Shown piece by piece: positions 34,390 to 43,448 of a stretch of DNA of 64,000 bases. Position 1 is the stretch's first letter. Each line of letters begins with the position of its first letter. The stretch spans positions 124,001 through 188,000 of the forward strand of contig CAYSDM010000001.1 in NCBI GenBank assembly GCA_964429855.1, read 5' to 3'. Both the position numbers and the translations under genes were made by a program. The notes beneath the pieces are model-generated. The model had not been told where the DNA came from. It did no database searches and worked only from the letters and a program-made list of their open reading frames with translations. The DNA comes from CALLMM01 sp964429855 (GTDB lineage: Bacteria > Armatimonadota > Chthonomonadetes > Chthonomonadales > CAJBBX01).

Positions 34390-34470
34390 TGGGCGAGAGG
34401 AGAGTCGAACTCCTACGCCTTTCGGCACTAGTTCCTAAGACTAGCGTGTCTGCCATTCCACCACTCGCCC
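34390..34470 (-). tRNA. tRNA-Leu (anticodon TAG)
   Basis: An 81-base type II tRNA: acceptor GGGCGAG, anticodon stem CTAGT/ACTAG around loop CTTAGGA, a long variable arm (TGCCGAAAGGCGT), and T arm GAGTTCGACTC. It is the first gene of the two-tRNA unit. Confidence 0.95.
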
Positions 34471-34507
34471 GATGGGATACGGCACGGATTTTCAGACAGC
34501 GAAGAGA

Positions 34508-34536
34508 ATTATATCACGCCTTCCCTCGCTTGTCAA
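34508..34536 (-). promoter_or_regulatory. Consensus promoter of the tRNA-Leu/tRNA-Gly unit
   Basis: TTGACA (34536-34531), 17 bases, TATAAT (34513-34508) is a perfect sigma70 consensus. The start is expected near 34501, about 30 bases before tRNA-Leu. Its -35 overlaps the last codons of the glycosidase gene. Confidence 0.88.
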
Positions 34537-37500
34537 GGCTTTATTCGCACCGGAATCAGAGCGCGAAACAGCCTCCCGTTCTCCATACGCGCATTCCAGA
34601 TGTCCGTCTGCTCGTCGGTATCGTAGGTCCAGTGCAGGAAACCGACGAATCCCCGCTCCAGCGCGCGCCAGATATGCTTGGTCAGCAGATCTGCTGCCTG
34701 ATCCGCCGACGGAACGGCTCCTTTGAAGACCCCGCACTCTCCCATCAAAATCGGTTTGCCAGCGCGCCGGCAGGCTTCGCGAACCGCCTCCCATTCGACG
34801 CTCTTCAGATCACGCTCCAGACTCGCCTCGTCGGTCGAATAGAGATGAATGTCCAGATAGGACAGACGGGTCTCCGCCAGCGCCAGCGGGCGCGCCGGAA
34901 AGCGCGGATCGGGACTCTTATCCTGTGACAGGCGTCCCGGACCGGAGCGACCGACGGCGGCGAAGGTGAAGACATTCGCGCTGACCATCATGTCCGGGTC
35001 TACGCGGTGAACCGCCTCGACACAGGCATCTGCCAGCGCCTGCGTTCCGGCGTCCGCGAGTCGCTGCAGGTCATCGTCGGAGGTCCGCGAGTATGTTTTC
35101 CCCTGAAAGACGACCGATCCGCGCCGGGGGGAGAAGGGAGGTTTCGTCGCCATCAGATGGGTCTCATTGTCCAGTTCACAGGCGAAGACGGAGGAGAGCA
35201 GTCCCCGATCCTGCTTCGCAATGGCGGCGGCGAAGTCCGCCATATACCGCGCTTTGGCGGCAATGTATCCCGGATGAAGCAGGGCGAGGTTTTCGCCCTC
35301 CACCCCGGAAGGCGCGGGCTGATTCGGGCGATAGGGAGGCGTGTCGGGCAGGTAGCACATGGCGAAGATCACATAGAGGCGGTGCCGTCGGGCGCGAGCG
35401 AGAAAGTCACAGACGTTCGCCATGTAGGCGGGGGACAGCTCCTTCGCCTCTTTCGTCGCGACGCTGCCCGCTCCTGGCATCGGGTCAATAAAGACCCGGA
35501 CGATGTTGAAGCCATTTGCGGCGATGTCGGAGAGAGCGGGTTCGGCGCGCTCCGGACGGTAGCTGTTCGGGTTGAAGGTGTCGTGCCACAGATAGCCTTC
35601 GTTGCGGACCCGGATATAGTTGAAACCGCGCGGTCGGAAGACCTTTCCGGTCTTTGCTTCGATGAATTGACCGTTACGCGCCGCGATACGCGGCAGGGGA
35701 GAGGTTTTTTGGGGGGACGGCTTAATCACAACCATGATCCCGTCTCTCGCCGGAACCTCCACCGTAACAGGGAACCTGCGTCCATCGGCGGAGGGCAGCG
35801 CAACGGTTCCGCCGGGCGTCGTCTGCAGCAGGCTCCACCGTTGAGCCTTTCCCATTCCGTACCGGTCAGCGTCCAGCAGGCAGGAGACGCGGTGCGGACG
35901 GGTGTCGGCGTTGGCGAGGAGCAGCGCGAAGCTTCCGTCCCTTCCTCTCCATAGCGCGGCATGGACGGCTTTAAGGGTCACCTCGCGATCGCCCTTCCAG
36001 GTGTTCCAGCGTCCGGTGAGATCGGGCAGATCGTTCTGCGGGCGTACGACGGCGAGCAGTTCGCCGTAGACAAGATAGTCGCCGGCGATAGCCCGCAGTC
36101 GCGCCAGGCGCCCCTGAAACTCCAGCTTGGCGGCGTGCTCCGGCGCGACGATCTCCGCGCCTTCCCATCCAAGCTGCGTTCCCCAGACGAAATCGCGCGC
36201 CTGACAGAGAGCAAACGCCGTATCGCCTCCCGCCAGGGCGCGGTTGCTGGCGAAATAGAGCGTGTAGCCGCTGTAGACCGCCGTCGTCATCGGAATCTCA
36301 TGCTGTTCGCGGGGAGTCCAGGTGAGGAAGGCGTCCACATTGTCCATATAGGGTTCGGCGTCGTTCTCGGTGGTCAGACCGACCTGCCGCTGCGCCGAAA
36401 CCGCCCATCGCTTGATGGGCGTGAGCATCTGGCGGTAGCCGTCTACCCACCAACGCCCGGAACCCAGTGTGTGCCGGTGCGCGGGATCGAAGCAGAGACG
36501 CGGGGGCGCGGAGGCGATCTGATCGAGATAGACGGCATTGACTCCGCACTCCTCGCCCAACCGCCGGACGATCTGCGCCACGCGCTCCTGCCAGAAGGCC
36601 TGGGTGGGGCACATCACCGCCAGTTTCGCGCCGGAGCCATACTCTTCGATCAACGGATTGCCCTGCGGGTCTTTCGCGCTGAAGGGTTTCGCCAGCGGAA
36701 ACTCCCGGTTGGCGATGTCCCAGAGTCGCGCATTGATATAGGGCATCACCACCACGCCCTCGCGCTTCAGTTCGGCCACGCCTTCCGCAAATCCGGGCTT
36801 AACGGGAAAGTAGGCGGGGTAGTCGGTATCGAAGGGAATCTGATGCCAGTTATACCAGTGTACGCCGACCGGCGCGCCGACCGCCTGCGCGAACTTACGC
36901 ACCACCGGAACCACCTGCTCCCGCGTACCCTGCCCCACGATCCAGGCAGCGACTTTTTTCATCGCCTCCGGAACGTCGCTCCTTTTTGCCAGCGATCCCT
37001 TTTTCGTCCAGGGAGCCGACTTCAACGCCCAGGCGCGATACCGCTTGCAGCCGTCCATCCAGTCGCCGCAATAGGCCCCCAGCGCAAAGGCATAGGGAGC
37101 GTTCCAGCCGCTGCCCGGCTTTCCCATGTTCTCCGCCCAGGTGTTCACATGGAACTCGCCGCCCGGTGTCAGCGAAAACTGTTTGTGGCGCGCGCCGGGA
37201 TCATGCGCCGCCAGATAGAGACCGCAATCGCCCTCCAGCAGCAGCATGAACTGCATCGGCATGTTGTGCGAGGGGTACTCTCCGGCAATGGTCTGAACCG
37301 CGCCCGCGTGGAGTTCGCCCCAGTTGCCGCGTCCGATGGCAATGTCCGCCTTGCCCGTCTCCGAGACCGGCGCGATCACCGGAAAATGCACGCCCCATAG
37401 CCCGGTCTGTCGGCTTCGGTTGTTCACCCACAGCCGTAGCTGCGCTGTATCACCGGTCGGGCTTAACCGGCAGGAGACGCGCACCGAAAACGCGCCCTTT

Positions 37501-37820
37501 TCTTCCGGCAGATTCAGACGCTCCCAGCGCAGGATGATCTCGCCGGGCTTTGTCTCTAGCGTCGGCGGCTCCGCCTGTGCGTTGTCTATCTTTACCTCGG
37601 AGCCGTCCGCGCGGCGGAAGGTCAGCCGCCACAGCAGGGGCCTGGACTCGGCGCGGCGCATAAAGGCGTGTCCATTCGGTCCGACAATACCGGCTAGTCC
37701 GCCCGTCTGCGGGCTGAACTCCAGCATTAAGCCGTTTCCAGTGATCTGCATGGCGGTTCCTTTCACGGAGAGAGTAAGACAGAACAGAGCTGACAGAAAA
37801 AGAGAAACAGACAGCTTCAT
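34533..37820 (-). CDS. Large two-domain secreted glycosidase (DUF6259-like barrel plus GH5-like cellulase domain)
   Basis: 1095 residues with a signal peptide (1-22). The N-terminal beta-sandwich spans about 25-280. A DUF6259-like TIM barrel follows (about 290-640: GAPVGVHWYNWHQIPFDTDYP; GVNAVYLDQIASAPP; GLTTENDAEPYMD), whose Asp and Glu are candidate catalytic residues. From about 725 a second, cellulase-like barrel starts with FRPRGFNYIRV and has NGFNIVRVFIDP, FACELDNETHL (candidate acid/base) and KPILMGECGVFKG (candidate nucleophile). Substrate unknown. It is divergent from the GH10 gene. Confidence 0.75.
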   Translation of the reverse strand: MKLSVSLFLSALFCLTLSVKGTAMQITGNGLMLEFSPQTGGLAGIVGPNGHAFMRRAESRPLLWRLTFRRADGSEVKIDNAQAEPPTLETKPGEIILRWERLNLPEEKGAFSVRVSCRLSPTGDTAQLRLWVNNRSRQTGLWGVHFPVIAPVSETGKADIAIGRGNWGELHAGAVQTIAGEYPSHNMPMQFMLLLEGDCGLYLAAHDPGARHKQFSLTPGGEFHVNTWAENMGKPGSGWNAPYAFALGAYCGDWMDGCKRYRAWALKSAPWTKKGSLAKRSDVPEAMKKVAAWIVGQGTREQVVPVVRKFAQAVGAPVGVHWYNWHQIPFDTDYPAYFPVKPGFAEGVAELKREGVVVMPYINARLWDIANREFPLAKPFSAKDPQGNPLIEEYGSGAKLAVMCPTQAFWQERVAQIVRRLGEECGVNAVYLDQIASAPPRLCFDPAHRHTLGSGRWWVDGYRQMLTPIKRWAVSAQRQVGLTTENDAEPYMDNVDAFLTWTPREQHEIPMTTAVYSGYTLYFASNRALAGGDTAFALCQARDFVWGTQLGWEGAEIVAPEHAAKLEFQGRLARLRAIAGDYLVYGELLAVVRPQNDLPDLTGRWNTWKGDREVTLKAVHAALWRGRDGSFALLLANADTRPHRVSCLLDADRYGMGKAQRWSLLQTTPGGTVALPSADGRRFPVTVEVPARDGIMVVIKPSPQKTSPLPRIAARNGQFIEAKTGKVFRPRGFNYIRVRNEGYLWHDTFNPNSYRPERAEPALSDIAANGFNIVRVFIDPMPGAGSVATKEAKELSPAYMANVCDFLARARRHRLYVIFAMCYLPDTPPYRPNQPAPSGVEGENLALLHPGYIAAKARYMADFAAAIAKQDRGLLSSVFACELDNETHLMATKPPFSPRRGSVVFQGKTYSRTSDDDLQRLADAGTQALADACVEAVHRVDPDMMVSANVFTFAAVGRSGPGRLSQDKSPDPRFPARPLALAETRLSYLDIHLYSTDEASLERDLKSVEWEAVREACRRAGKPILMGECGVFKGAVPSADQAADLLTKHIWRALERGFVGFLHWTYDTDEQTDIWNARMENGRLFRALIPVRIKP

Positions 37821-37918
37821 GGCATTACCTCGCAGCCGGACATAATCAACCCTTTCAGCAGGAAACCCATCACCTGATTGTGAAAAAGAACACAGACCTA
37901 TTCACAGAGAGGACATAG

Positions 37919-39751
37919 ATGCGATTGCATATGCTTCTTGCCGCCTGCCTGCTGTTCGGAGCGGCTTCCGCATTGTCGGCGCAGAACGCCGATCCCGGCA
38001 TGTCCGACTATCTTGTGCAGGTACGCCGCCTGCTCCCTACACCGGGAGTAACCTGGTTCGACCCCTCCGACCTGAGCCGTATCAGTGTGGGAGGCGTGCC
38101 GGAGTTCGCGCGATCCTCCGTCGTCCCGGTTACGGGGCAGCCGTTTCAGAAGGCGGTGCAGGTGGAGGTGCATAAGCAGGGCGAAAACCCCTACAGCTCC
38201 CAACTGCAGATCCCGGCAAACACCCGCCCGATCAAGAAGGGCGACGTGATCCTCTTTACATTCCACGTCCGCTGCCTGCAATCCCGCCATGAATCCGGCG
38301 AGGGAATCTGGGCAATGTATCTACAGAACAATGGTCCGCCCTGGACGACCTACTACTCTGCACAGGGCAGCGCTGGGAGAACCTGGCGTCGGTGCTACTA
38401 CTACACGGTCGCCGAGCGGGACTTTGCGCCCAATGAGGTCGGTCTAACGTTTCATCTCTCTCAGATCGCTCAGACGCTGGAGTTCGGCGGGCTGATCGTG
38501 CTGAATCTGGGTCCGCTGGCGGATACCTCGCGCCTGCCTGTCACGCGCTTGACCTATCGGGGGAGCGAGCCGAACGCGCCCTGGCGGAAAGCGGCGGCGG
38601 AGCGAATCGAGAAGTACAGAAAGGGGACCCTGTCGGTGCAGGTGACCGACCGACGCGGCAGACCGCTCTCCGGCGCAGTCGTTTCGGTGCGTATGAAACG
38701 CCATGCCTACGAGTTTGGTTCCTTTGCCGAACAGCCGATTCTCGCCGACACGCCGGACGGCGCGAAGTACCGGGAGTGGTTCCGGAAGCTCTACAACAAG
38801 GCGACCTGCCCCATGTATAACGCCGACTGGGGATGGGAGAGTCCGAAGTCGCGGCAGGACTATACAGGCATCGCCGAATGGCTACAGAAGAACCGGATTC
38901 CCACCAAAGCCCATGTGCTGATCTATCCCGGATGGCAGTTCATGCCGACTCGCTGGAAGGCTCTGGAAAAAGATCCGCCTGCGCTGCGCGAGTCCATGTA
39001 CGCGCATATCCGCGAGATCATGGAAGCCACCGCCCGGTTCCGTTTTGTCGGATGGGACATCATCAATGAGACCCGCGACCTGCGCGACCTGCCTGCCATC
39101 TTTGGCAGCGACGAGATATACGCGGACATCTACAGACAGGCGCGCGCGGCGAACTCTCACTCCCGGTTCTTCATCAATGAGAACACCATTCTGACCAGCG
39201 GCGGGCAGACGGAGCTTCAGCAGGATATCTATGAGCGGATGATCCGGTATCTTCTGGATCAGGGAGCGGCGGTGGAAGCCATCGGGATGCAGGGGCATAT
39301 GGGCGAATCGCTGACGCCTCCGGAGCGTGTGGCGCAGATACTCGACCGTTTTGCCCGTTTCAAGCTGCCCATTCAGATCACGGAGTGGGACCTGCCGACC
39401 CGCGATGAGATCACGCAGGCGGCTTACACCCGCGACTTCATGACCGCCTTTTTCAGTCATCCCGCCACCACCGGCTTCACCATGTGGGGATTCTGGGAGG
39501 GACATATGTGGCAGCCTCTCGGCGCGATGATTCGTAAAGACTGGAGCCTCAAGCCCAACGGAAAAGCCTACCTCGATCTGGTCTATCGGGAGTGGTGGAC
39601 GAATGCGGACGGAAAAACGGATCGAAAGGGCGCCTGCAGCGTTCGCGGCTTTCTGGGCGACTATTCGGTAACGGTGACCTATCGCGGAAAGAGCAGAACC
39701 GTGCCGGTTTCGCTGAAGCGTCCCGGTACGCGGGTAACGGTCCAGTTATAG
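37919..39751 (+). CDS. GH10-family endo-xylanase-like secreted enzyme
   Basis: 610 residues with a signal peptide (1-21, ending LSAQ). A carbohydrate-binding-like beta domain lies at about 30-205 and a short beta segment (RGRPLSGAVVSVRM) before the barrel. The GH10 acid/base Glu384 is in VGWDIINETRD and the nucleophile Glu489 in IQITEWDLPT, with WGFWEGHMW near the end. The family cleaves beta-1,4-xylan. The C-terminal beta-domain (SVRGFLGDYSVTVTYRGK) is typical of large bacterial forms. GAGAGGAC precedes the ATG. The last bases overlap the convergent ATPase gene. Confidence 0.88.
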   Translation: MRLHMLLAACLLFGAASALSAQNADPGMSDYLVQVRRLLPTPGVTWFDPSDLSRISVGGVPEFARSSVVPVTGQPFQKAVQVEVHKQGENPYSSQLQIPANTRPIKKGDVILFTFHVRCLQSRHESGEGIWAMYLQNNGPPWTTYYSAQGSAGRTWRRCYYYTVAERDFAPNEVGLTFHLSQIAQTLEFGGLIVLNLGPLADTSRLPVTRLTYRGSEPNAPWRKAAAERIEKYRKGTLSVQVTDRRGRPLSGAVVSVRMKRHAYEFGSFAEQPILADTPDGAKYREWFRKLYNKATCPMYNADWGWESPKSRQDYTGIAEWLQKNRIPTKAHVLIYPGWQFMPTRWKALEKDPPALRESMYAHIREIMEATARFRFVGWDIINETRDLRDLPAIFGSDEIYADIYRQARAANSHSRFFINENTILTSGGQTELQQDIYERMIRYLLDQGAAVEAIGMQGHMGESLTPPERVAQILDRFARFKLPIQITEWDLPTRDEITQAAYTRDFMTAFFSHPATTGFTMWGFWEGHMWQPLGAMIRKDWSLKPNGKAYLDLVYREWWTNADGKTDRKGACSVRGFLGDYSVTVTYRGKSRTVPVSLKRPGTRVTVQL

Positions 39752-40363
39752 GGGGCGGTCCCGGCGGGTTTCGTACCAGTCGTACAGAGCGAAAAGAATC
39801 AGGCGGAGATTTCCCTGATGCCGCTGAAACAGGTCATTCAGAAGAGCGTCAGAGGGCGATTCCGTCTGCCAGTCGGTCAATAGATGATCCACCACCCGTC
39901 GCGTCGTTTCCGGGGTGATTTCGGCGCGCCAGAGAGTGGGCAGCCCCGCATCGCGGTGCGTGGCAACCAGCAAGCCGACTTCGCGGCGTCGGCAGGCGGC
40001 GCGCAGGAGAACGCGCCGCCACTGCGAGAGCGACTCCCATTCGTCTGCAAACAGGCAGGAGGCGTCCGCGAAGCAGGGAGCGGAAGGAGAGCGGAACGCG
40101 CAGACGCGCCAACCGAGCGCGTCTGCTGTCATCGCCAGATGGTGCAAGAGCGTGGATTTTCCAGAACCGTGCGGACCGAGAATCTGTCCCTGCATTCCGC
40201 TGTCGGCAAAGGTCTGCAGCAGCGATCCCAGGCTCTCACCTTCCGGCAGGAAGAAGGGGATCGCTCCCGGCTTCACGCGCTCCGAACAAAACGGATTACT
40301 TGGCGCGCCGTGAAAGCGCAGGCTTCGCCCCGGTGCGCCGACAGTCAATACTGCTTTGTCCAA
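39746..40363 (-). CDS. Small P-loop ATPase of the arrestin-like operon
   Basis: 205 residues. Walker A is GPHGSGKST (about 64-72) and a Walker B-like stretch is ASCLFADE. The rest is not a known ABC or AAA subtype: RRREVGLLVATHRD may be a sensor strand, and the C-terminus has LFQRHQGNLRLILFALYDWYE. The start is TTG with GGAGG four bases upstream, inside the preceding gene (19-base overlap). It is the third gene of a tightly overlapping trio with two extracellular-matrix-unrelated proteins of arrestin type. Function unknown; nucleotide-dependent control of the two partners is a guess. Confidence 0.72.
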   Translation of the reverse strand: MDKAVLTVGAPGRSLRFHGAPSNPFCSERVKPGAIPFFLPEGESLGSLLQTFADSGMQGQILGPHGSGKSTLLHHLAMTADALGWRVCAFRSPSAPCFADASCLFADEWESLSQWRRVLLRAACRRREVGLLVATHRDAGLPTLWRAEITPETTRRVVDHLLTDWQTESPSDALLNDLFQRHQGNLRLILFALYDWYETRRDRPL

Positions 40364-40743
40364 TTCGCCTCCTGCCCGGACACCAGAAAGAAAGGCTCTT
40401 CGTAGGTCAGGTCCCGTCCGCGCTTCATATCGGCTGTCACACGCACGCGCCAGTGGATCTTTAACAGAAAGCCGTGATAGGAGAGTGGGAGCGGAGGGAG
40501 TATAACCGAGAAAGGGAAGTCCGGACCGCCGCGCAGATCAAGCTCATCGGAATAGGCGAACCCCTCATCCCGGTCGCCTTTTCCTTCGGTGAACCAGAGA
40601 ACCTGCACCGCAACCGACTTTAGCTCATCCCGGCGCATTCCGTGCAGCATAATCGTTCCCGCCAGAGTCTCTCCGGGACGGTACTCTCGCCTATCATCAT
40701 GCAGGCGCACCTGAATCAGAGGGATGGCCTCATCGTACTGCAT
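40345..40743 (-). CDS. Arrestin-like beta-sandwich protein, unknown
   Basis: 132 residues from the ATG at 40743, which overlaps the upstream stop (TGATG) and has GAGGAGA upstream. It has the marks of bacterial arrestin-like domains (Spo0M-like fold): DRREYRPGETLAGTIMLHG, VAVQVLWFTEGKGDRDEG and LPLSYHGFLLKIHWRVRV. No signal peptide. It is likely a cytoplasmic scaffold that pairs with the membrane protein encoded just upstream. No enzymatic motif is visible. Confidence 0.7.
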   Translation of the reverse strand: MQYDEAIPLIQVRLHDDRREYRPGETLAGTIMLHGMRRDELKSVAVQVLWFTEGKGDRDEGFAYSDELDLRGGPDFPFSVILPPLPLSYHGFLLKIHWRVRVTADMKRGRDLTYEEPFFLVSGQEANWTKQY

Positions 40744-41444
40744 CAGAATCTCCTCTGCGAATCGGGCGGAATCACGCACAAAATGAAGTCGAAAGTGAAG
40801 TCGGGCCAGCGCGCCACCTCTCCCTTCACGTGAACCTTCCAGACGATCTTGTTATTGCGCGATTCGAAGCTGTGCATGGCATCCGCCGGAATGGCCAGGT
40901 CGAAATGCTTCTCCAGCGGCCGGGCGATGGTGGTGGTGACCGGTCCGGTCGTGATGATCTGTTGATCCAGCAGGGCGTTCGACTCGTTGTAGGTATCTGT
41001 GCCGCGCCGATAGGTGATCTTCTCCTCGCACACCAGATTCACGAGGAAGTTATTCAACGGAAGCGCGCCGTGCTGCGCGATATAGGCGCGTACCCGCTCT
41101 CCCGGAACCAGAATCGTCTTCTCGATCTCCAGAATGGTCTCCCGCACCCGGATCGCGAGCAGGATGCTGCGCAGGAGAAAAACGAGCAAGCCGATGCCGA
41201 CCAGTTCGAAGGGGATCAGGAACAGGGTCAGAAAGATGTCCCCCCGTCCATTCAGCCATCCGCTCACCATCTCCAGGAAAAAGAGGCTGACGATTCCGTT
41301 CCAGAAGAGACATAAGAGGAGCAGGCAGCCGATCTCCGCCGCGCGCGACTGACCGGCTTTCAAGCGCGCAGCATGGATTCGTCCCGGCTCCGCCTTGATC
41401 GTCGGCAGCAGGAGATTGGATGGCGTAATAGTTGCGGGTGCCAT
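40743..41444 (-). CDS. Membrane protein with arrestin-like C-terminal domain, unknown
   Basis: 233 residues. Two hydrophobic spans (IGCLLLLCLFWNGIVSLFFLEM and FLTLFLIPFELVGIGLLVFLL, about 38-95) are followed by a beta-rich domain (VPGERVRAYIAQHGALPLNNFLVNLVCEEKITY; FESRNNKIVWKVHVKGE), similar in pattern to the arrestin-like protein encoded next. It starts five bases after the DUF1080 stop and its own stop overlaps the next start. No family name was certain. Its context suggests one complex of three proteins. Confidence 0.68.
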   Translation of the reverse strand: MAPATITPSNLLLPTIKAEPGRIHAARLKAGQSRAAEIGCLLLLCLFWNGIVSLFFLEMVSGWLNGRGDIFLTLFLIPFELVGIGLLVFLLRSILLAIRVRETILEIEKTILVPGERVRAYIAQHGALPLNNFLVNLVCEEKITYRRGTDTYNESNALLDQQIITTGPVTTTIARPLEKHFDLAIPADAMHSFESRNNKIVWKVHVKGEVARWPDFTFDFILCVIPPDSQRRF

Positions 41445-41449
41445 GTGGA

Positions 41450-42205
41450 TCAGTACCGCTGCGCCCCCTGCAGCGGCAGGGGCTGAATCCAGATATTGCG
41501 ATACTCGACCCGGTTGCCGTGATCCTGCAGGACGATGGGGCCGGGGTCTTTCAGTTCTCCGAAGCGCATTCCCCAGGTCGGGCGGGCGATCTCGACGTTG
41601 TTATGGATGACGATGCCGTTCTGCAGAATGGTGGCGCGCGCCTTCTCTGTCTGCGCGCCCTGTTCGTCGTAGCGGGGAGCGCGGTAGAGGATGTCGTAGG
41701 TCTGCCACTCCATGGGCGGTTTGCAGGCGTTGAGCAGGGGGGCATGCTGATTATAGATGGCTCCGCAGTCGCCGCGTCCCACTTCCGGCAGTCCGTAGGA
41801 GTCGAGCACCTGCACCTCGTAGCGTCCCTGCAGGAAGACGCCGCTGTTGCCCCGCGCCTGCCCCTTCACGTTGTCGGGCATCCTGGGCGTCCGAAACTCC
41901 ACATGCAGGTGAAAGTCCGTGAACTTCTCGCGGGTCACGACATCGCCGCCACGCGAGACCACCGCGCCGTCGTTGACGGGCCAGGCGGCATCCCTGCCAT
42001 CAATGCGCATCCAGTTTTTCTTAAGTTCCTCCTCTTTGCCGCTGAAGAGGACGATTCTCTCTCTGGTGACTGCCGCGTCCTGTTTCGGCTCTCCCGCCTG
42101 CGCCATATGCGCGGTGTTGATCGCCAGCCAGCCGCATGCGACCGCCGTAAGTCCCGCTCCCATCGCCAGCAGGCTGTTTCGGCTCAATCCCATTCTTTTC
42201 ATCAT
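41450..42205 (-). CDS. DUF1080 (3-keto-disaccharide hydrolase-like) secreted protein
   Basis: 251 residues with a signal peptide or anchor (LLAMGAGLTAVACGWLAIN). The DUF1080 beta-sandwich is marked by LFSGKEEELKKNW, FHLHVEFRTP, GNSGVFLQGRYEVQVLDSYG, CGAIYNQHAP, PPMEWQTYDI and GPIVLQDHGNRVEYRNIWIQPL. Some members hydrolyse 3-keto-glycosides and others only bind sugars. It lies 35 bases after the M42 peptidase gene in the same direction. Confidence 0.88.
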   Translation of the reverse strand: MMKRMGLSRNSLLAMGAGLTAVACGWLAINTAHMAQAGEPKQDAAVTRERIVLFSGKEEELKKNWMRIDGRDAAWPVNDGAVVSRGGDVVTREKFTDFHLHVEFRTPRMPDNVKGQARGNSGVFLQGRYEVQVLDSYGLPEVGRGDCGAIYNQHAPLLNACKPPMEWQTYDILYRAPRYDEQGAQTEKARATILQNGIVIHNNVEIARPTWGMRFGELKDPGPIVLQDHGNRVEYRNIWIQPLPLQGAQRY

Positions 42206-42240
42206 CGCTTCCCTTTTCGTTTGTTGTGATTGAAACTCTG

Positions 42241-43302
42241 TTAAAGCGGCGTCCAGTCCATATCTGGCGTGACGCGCTCGCAGAAGCCCGCCATCAGTCT
42301 GGCGGCGTTCTCGATATCGTCCAGATTCATCACTTCGGATGGCGTATGCATATAGCGCAGAGGGACCCCGATCAAGCCGGTCGCCATGCCGGCGCGGTTT
42401 ATCTGCATGGCGTTGGCATCGGTTCCGGTTCCGCCGGGAGCCGCGTTTACCTGATACGGTATCTCCCGTTCCCGGGCGGTCTGCGTCAGCAGTTCAAACA
42501 CGCGGGGATTGATATTGGCTCCGCGGGTGATGATAGGACCGTTGCCCAGCTTGATATCGCCGACTCGCTTTTTCTCCGCGCCGGGAAAGTCCACCGCATG
42601 CCCGACATCGGTTGCCAGACCCACGAGCGGATCAACGCTGTAGGCGCTGGTGCGCGCTCCCCGCAGCCCGATCTCTTCCTGAACGGTCGAAACGGCGAAG
42701 ACCGCCGCCTTCAGGTCGCTCTTTGCCAGCAGGCGCAGCGCCTCCGCCACCACGAAGAGGCCCATCTTATTATCGAAACTGCGCGCCGTGCAGAGGCTTC
42801 CCTGCAGCGGCTGCATATCCTGCGCATAGGTGACACAATCGCCGATGGAGACCAGCGTTTCCGCCTCCTTGCGGTCTTTCGCGCCGATGTCAATCCAGAG
42901 ATCGTCCAGTTTGACGCTCTTGCCGCGCTCTTCCGCCTCCATCAGATGAACAGCGCGCCGTCCCAGCACTCCCAGTACCGGTCCGGAGGCGGTATGCACA
43001 TGAACCCGCTGTCCGACCGTCACGACCGGATCATGTCCGCCGATCGAACCGAAATAGATCATGCCATCTTCGCTGAGGTAGCGCACCTGGAACCCGATTT
43101 CGTCGGCATGTCCCGCCAGCATAATCCGCGGCTTCCCCTCCGGATTGCGCACCGCGAAAACGTTGCCCATCACATCGGTTCGCACCTCATCCGCGTATAC
43201 GGAAACCGCCTCCCGATAGACTCGCTGCACCGCCTGTTCATAGCCGGAGGGGCCCGGCGTATCCACCAGTCGCTTCAGAAAAGCAAACGATTCTTCTCGC
43301 AT
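42241..43302 (-). CDS. M42-family metallo-aminopeptidase/endoglucanase-like
   Basis: 353 residues from the ATG at 43302 (AGGAAGAGAAGGG upstream; the frame extends 5' to 43392 without a site). M42 dinuclear metal motifs are present: LAGHADEIGF, GLATDVGHAVDFP and QEEIGLRGARTSAY, with NINPRVFELL and GTDANAMQINRAGM near the C-terminus. Members are cobalt/zinc aminopeptidases forming dodecamers, and some are annotated as endoglucanase M. No signal peptide, so the enzyme is cytoplasmic. Confidence 0.9.
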   Translation of the reverse strand: MREESFAFLKRLVDTPGPSGYEQAVQRVYREAVSVYADEVRTDVMGNVFAVRNPEGKPRIMLAGHADEIGFQVRYLSEDGMIYFGSIGGHDPVVTVGQRVHVHTASGPVLGVLGRRAVHLMEAEERGKSVKLDDLWIDIGAKDRKEAETLVSIGDCVTYAQDMQPLQGSLCTARSFDNKMGLFVVAEALRLLAKSDLKAAVFAVSTVQEEIGLRGARTSAYSVDPLVGLATDVGHAVDFPGAEKKRVGDIKLGNGPIITRGANINPRVFELLTQTAREREIPYQVNAAPGGTGTDANAMQINRAGMATGLIGVPLRYMHTPSEVMNLDDIENAARLMAGFCERVTPDMDWTPL

Positions 43303-43448
43303 TCCCTTCTCTTCCTGCACCGGCGGTTCGCGCCGGTCTCCGCGTTTGATACGTCTTTCACGCAAAAGGTAGTTCGACAGAGAACGGCGCATTCCTGCCG
43401 CGATATGCCCAGCTTCCGGGGATCGGGCGTATCGCGCCGCCTTGCGCG

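Noticed and set aside
33754..34428. Extended frame of the LacI chimera up to 34428
   Set aside because: The upstream part is antisense to or runs through the tRNA genes and has no credible start; the GTG at 34089 with a ribosome-binding site and promoter is preferred.
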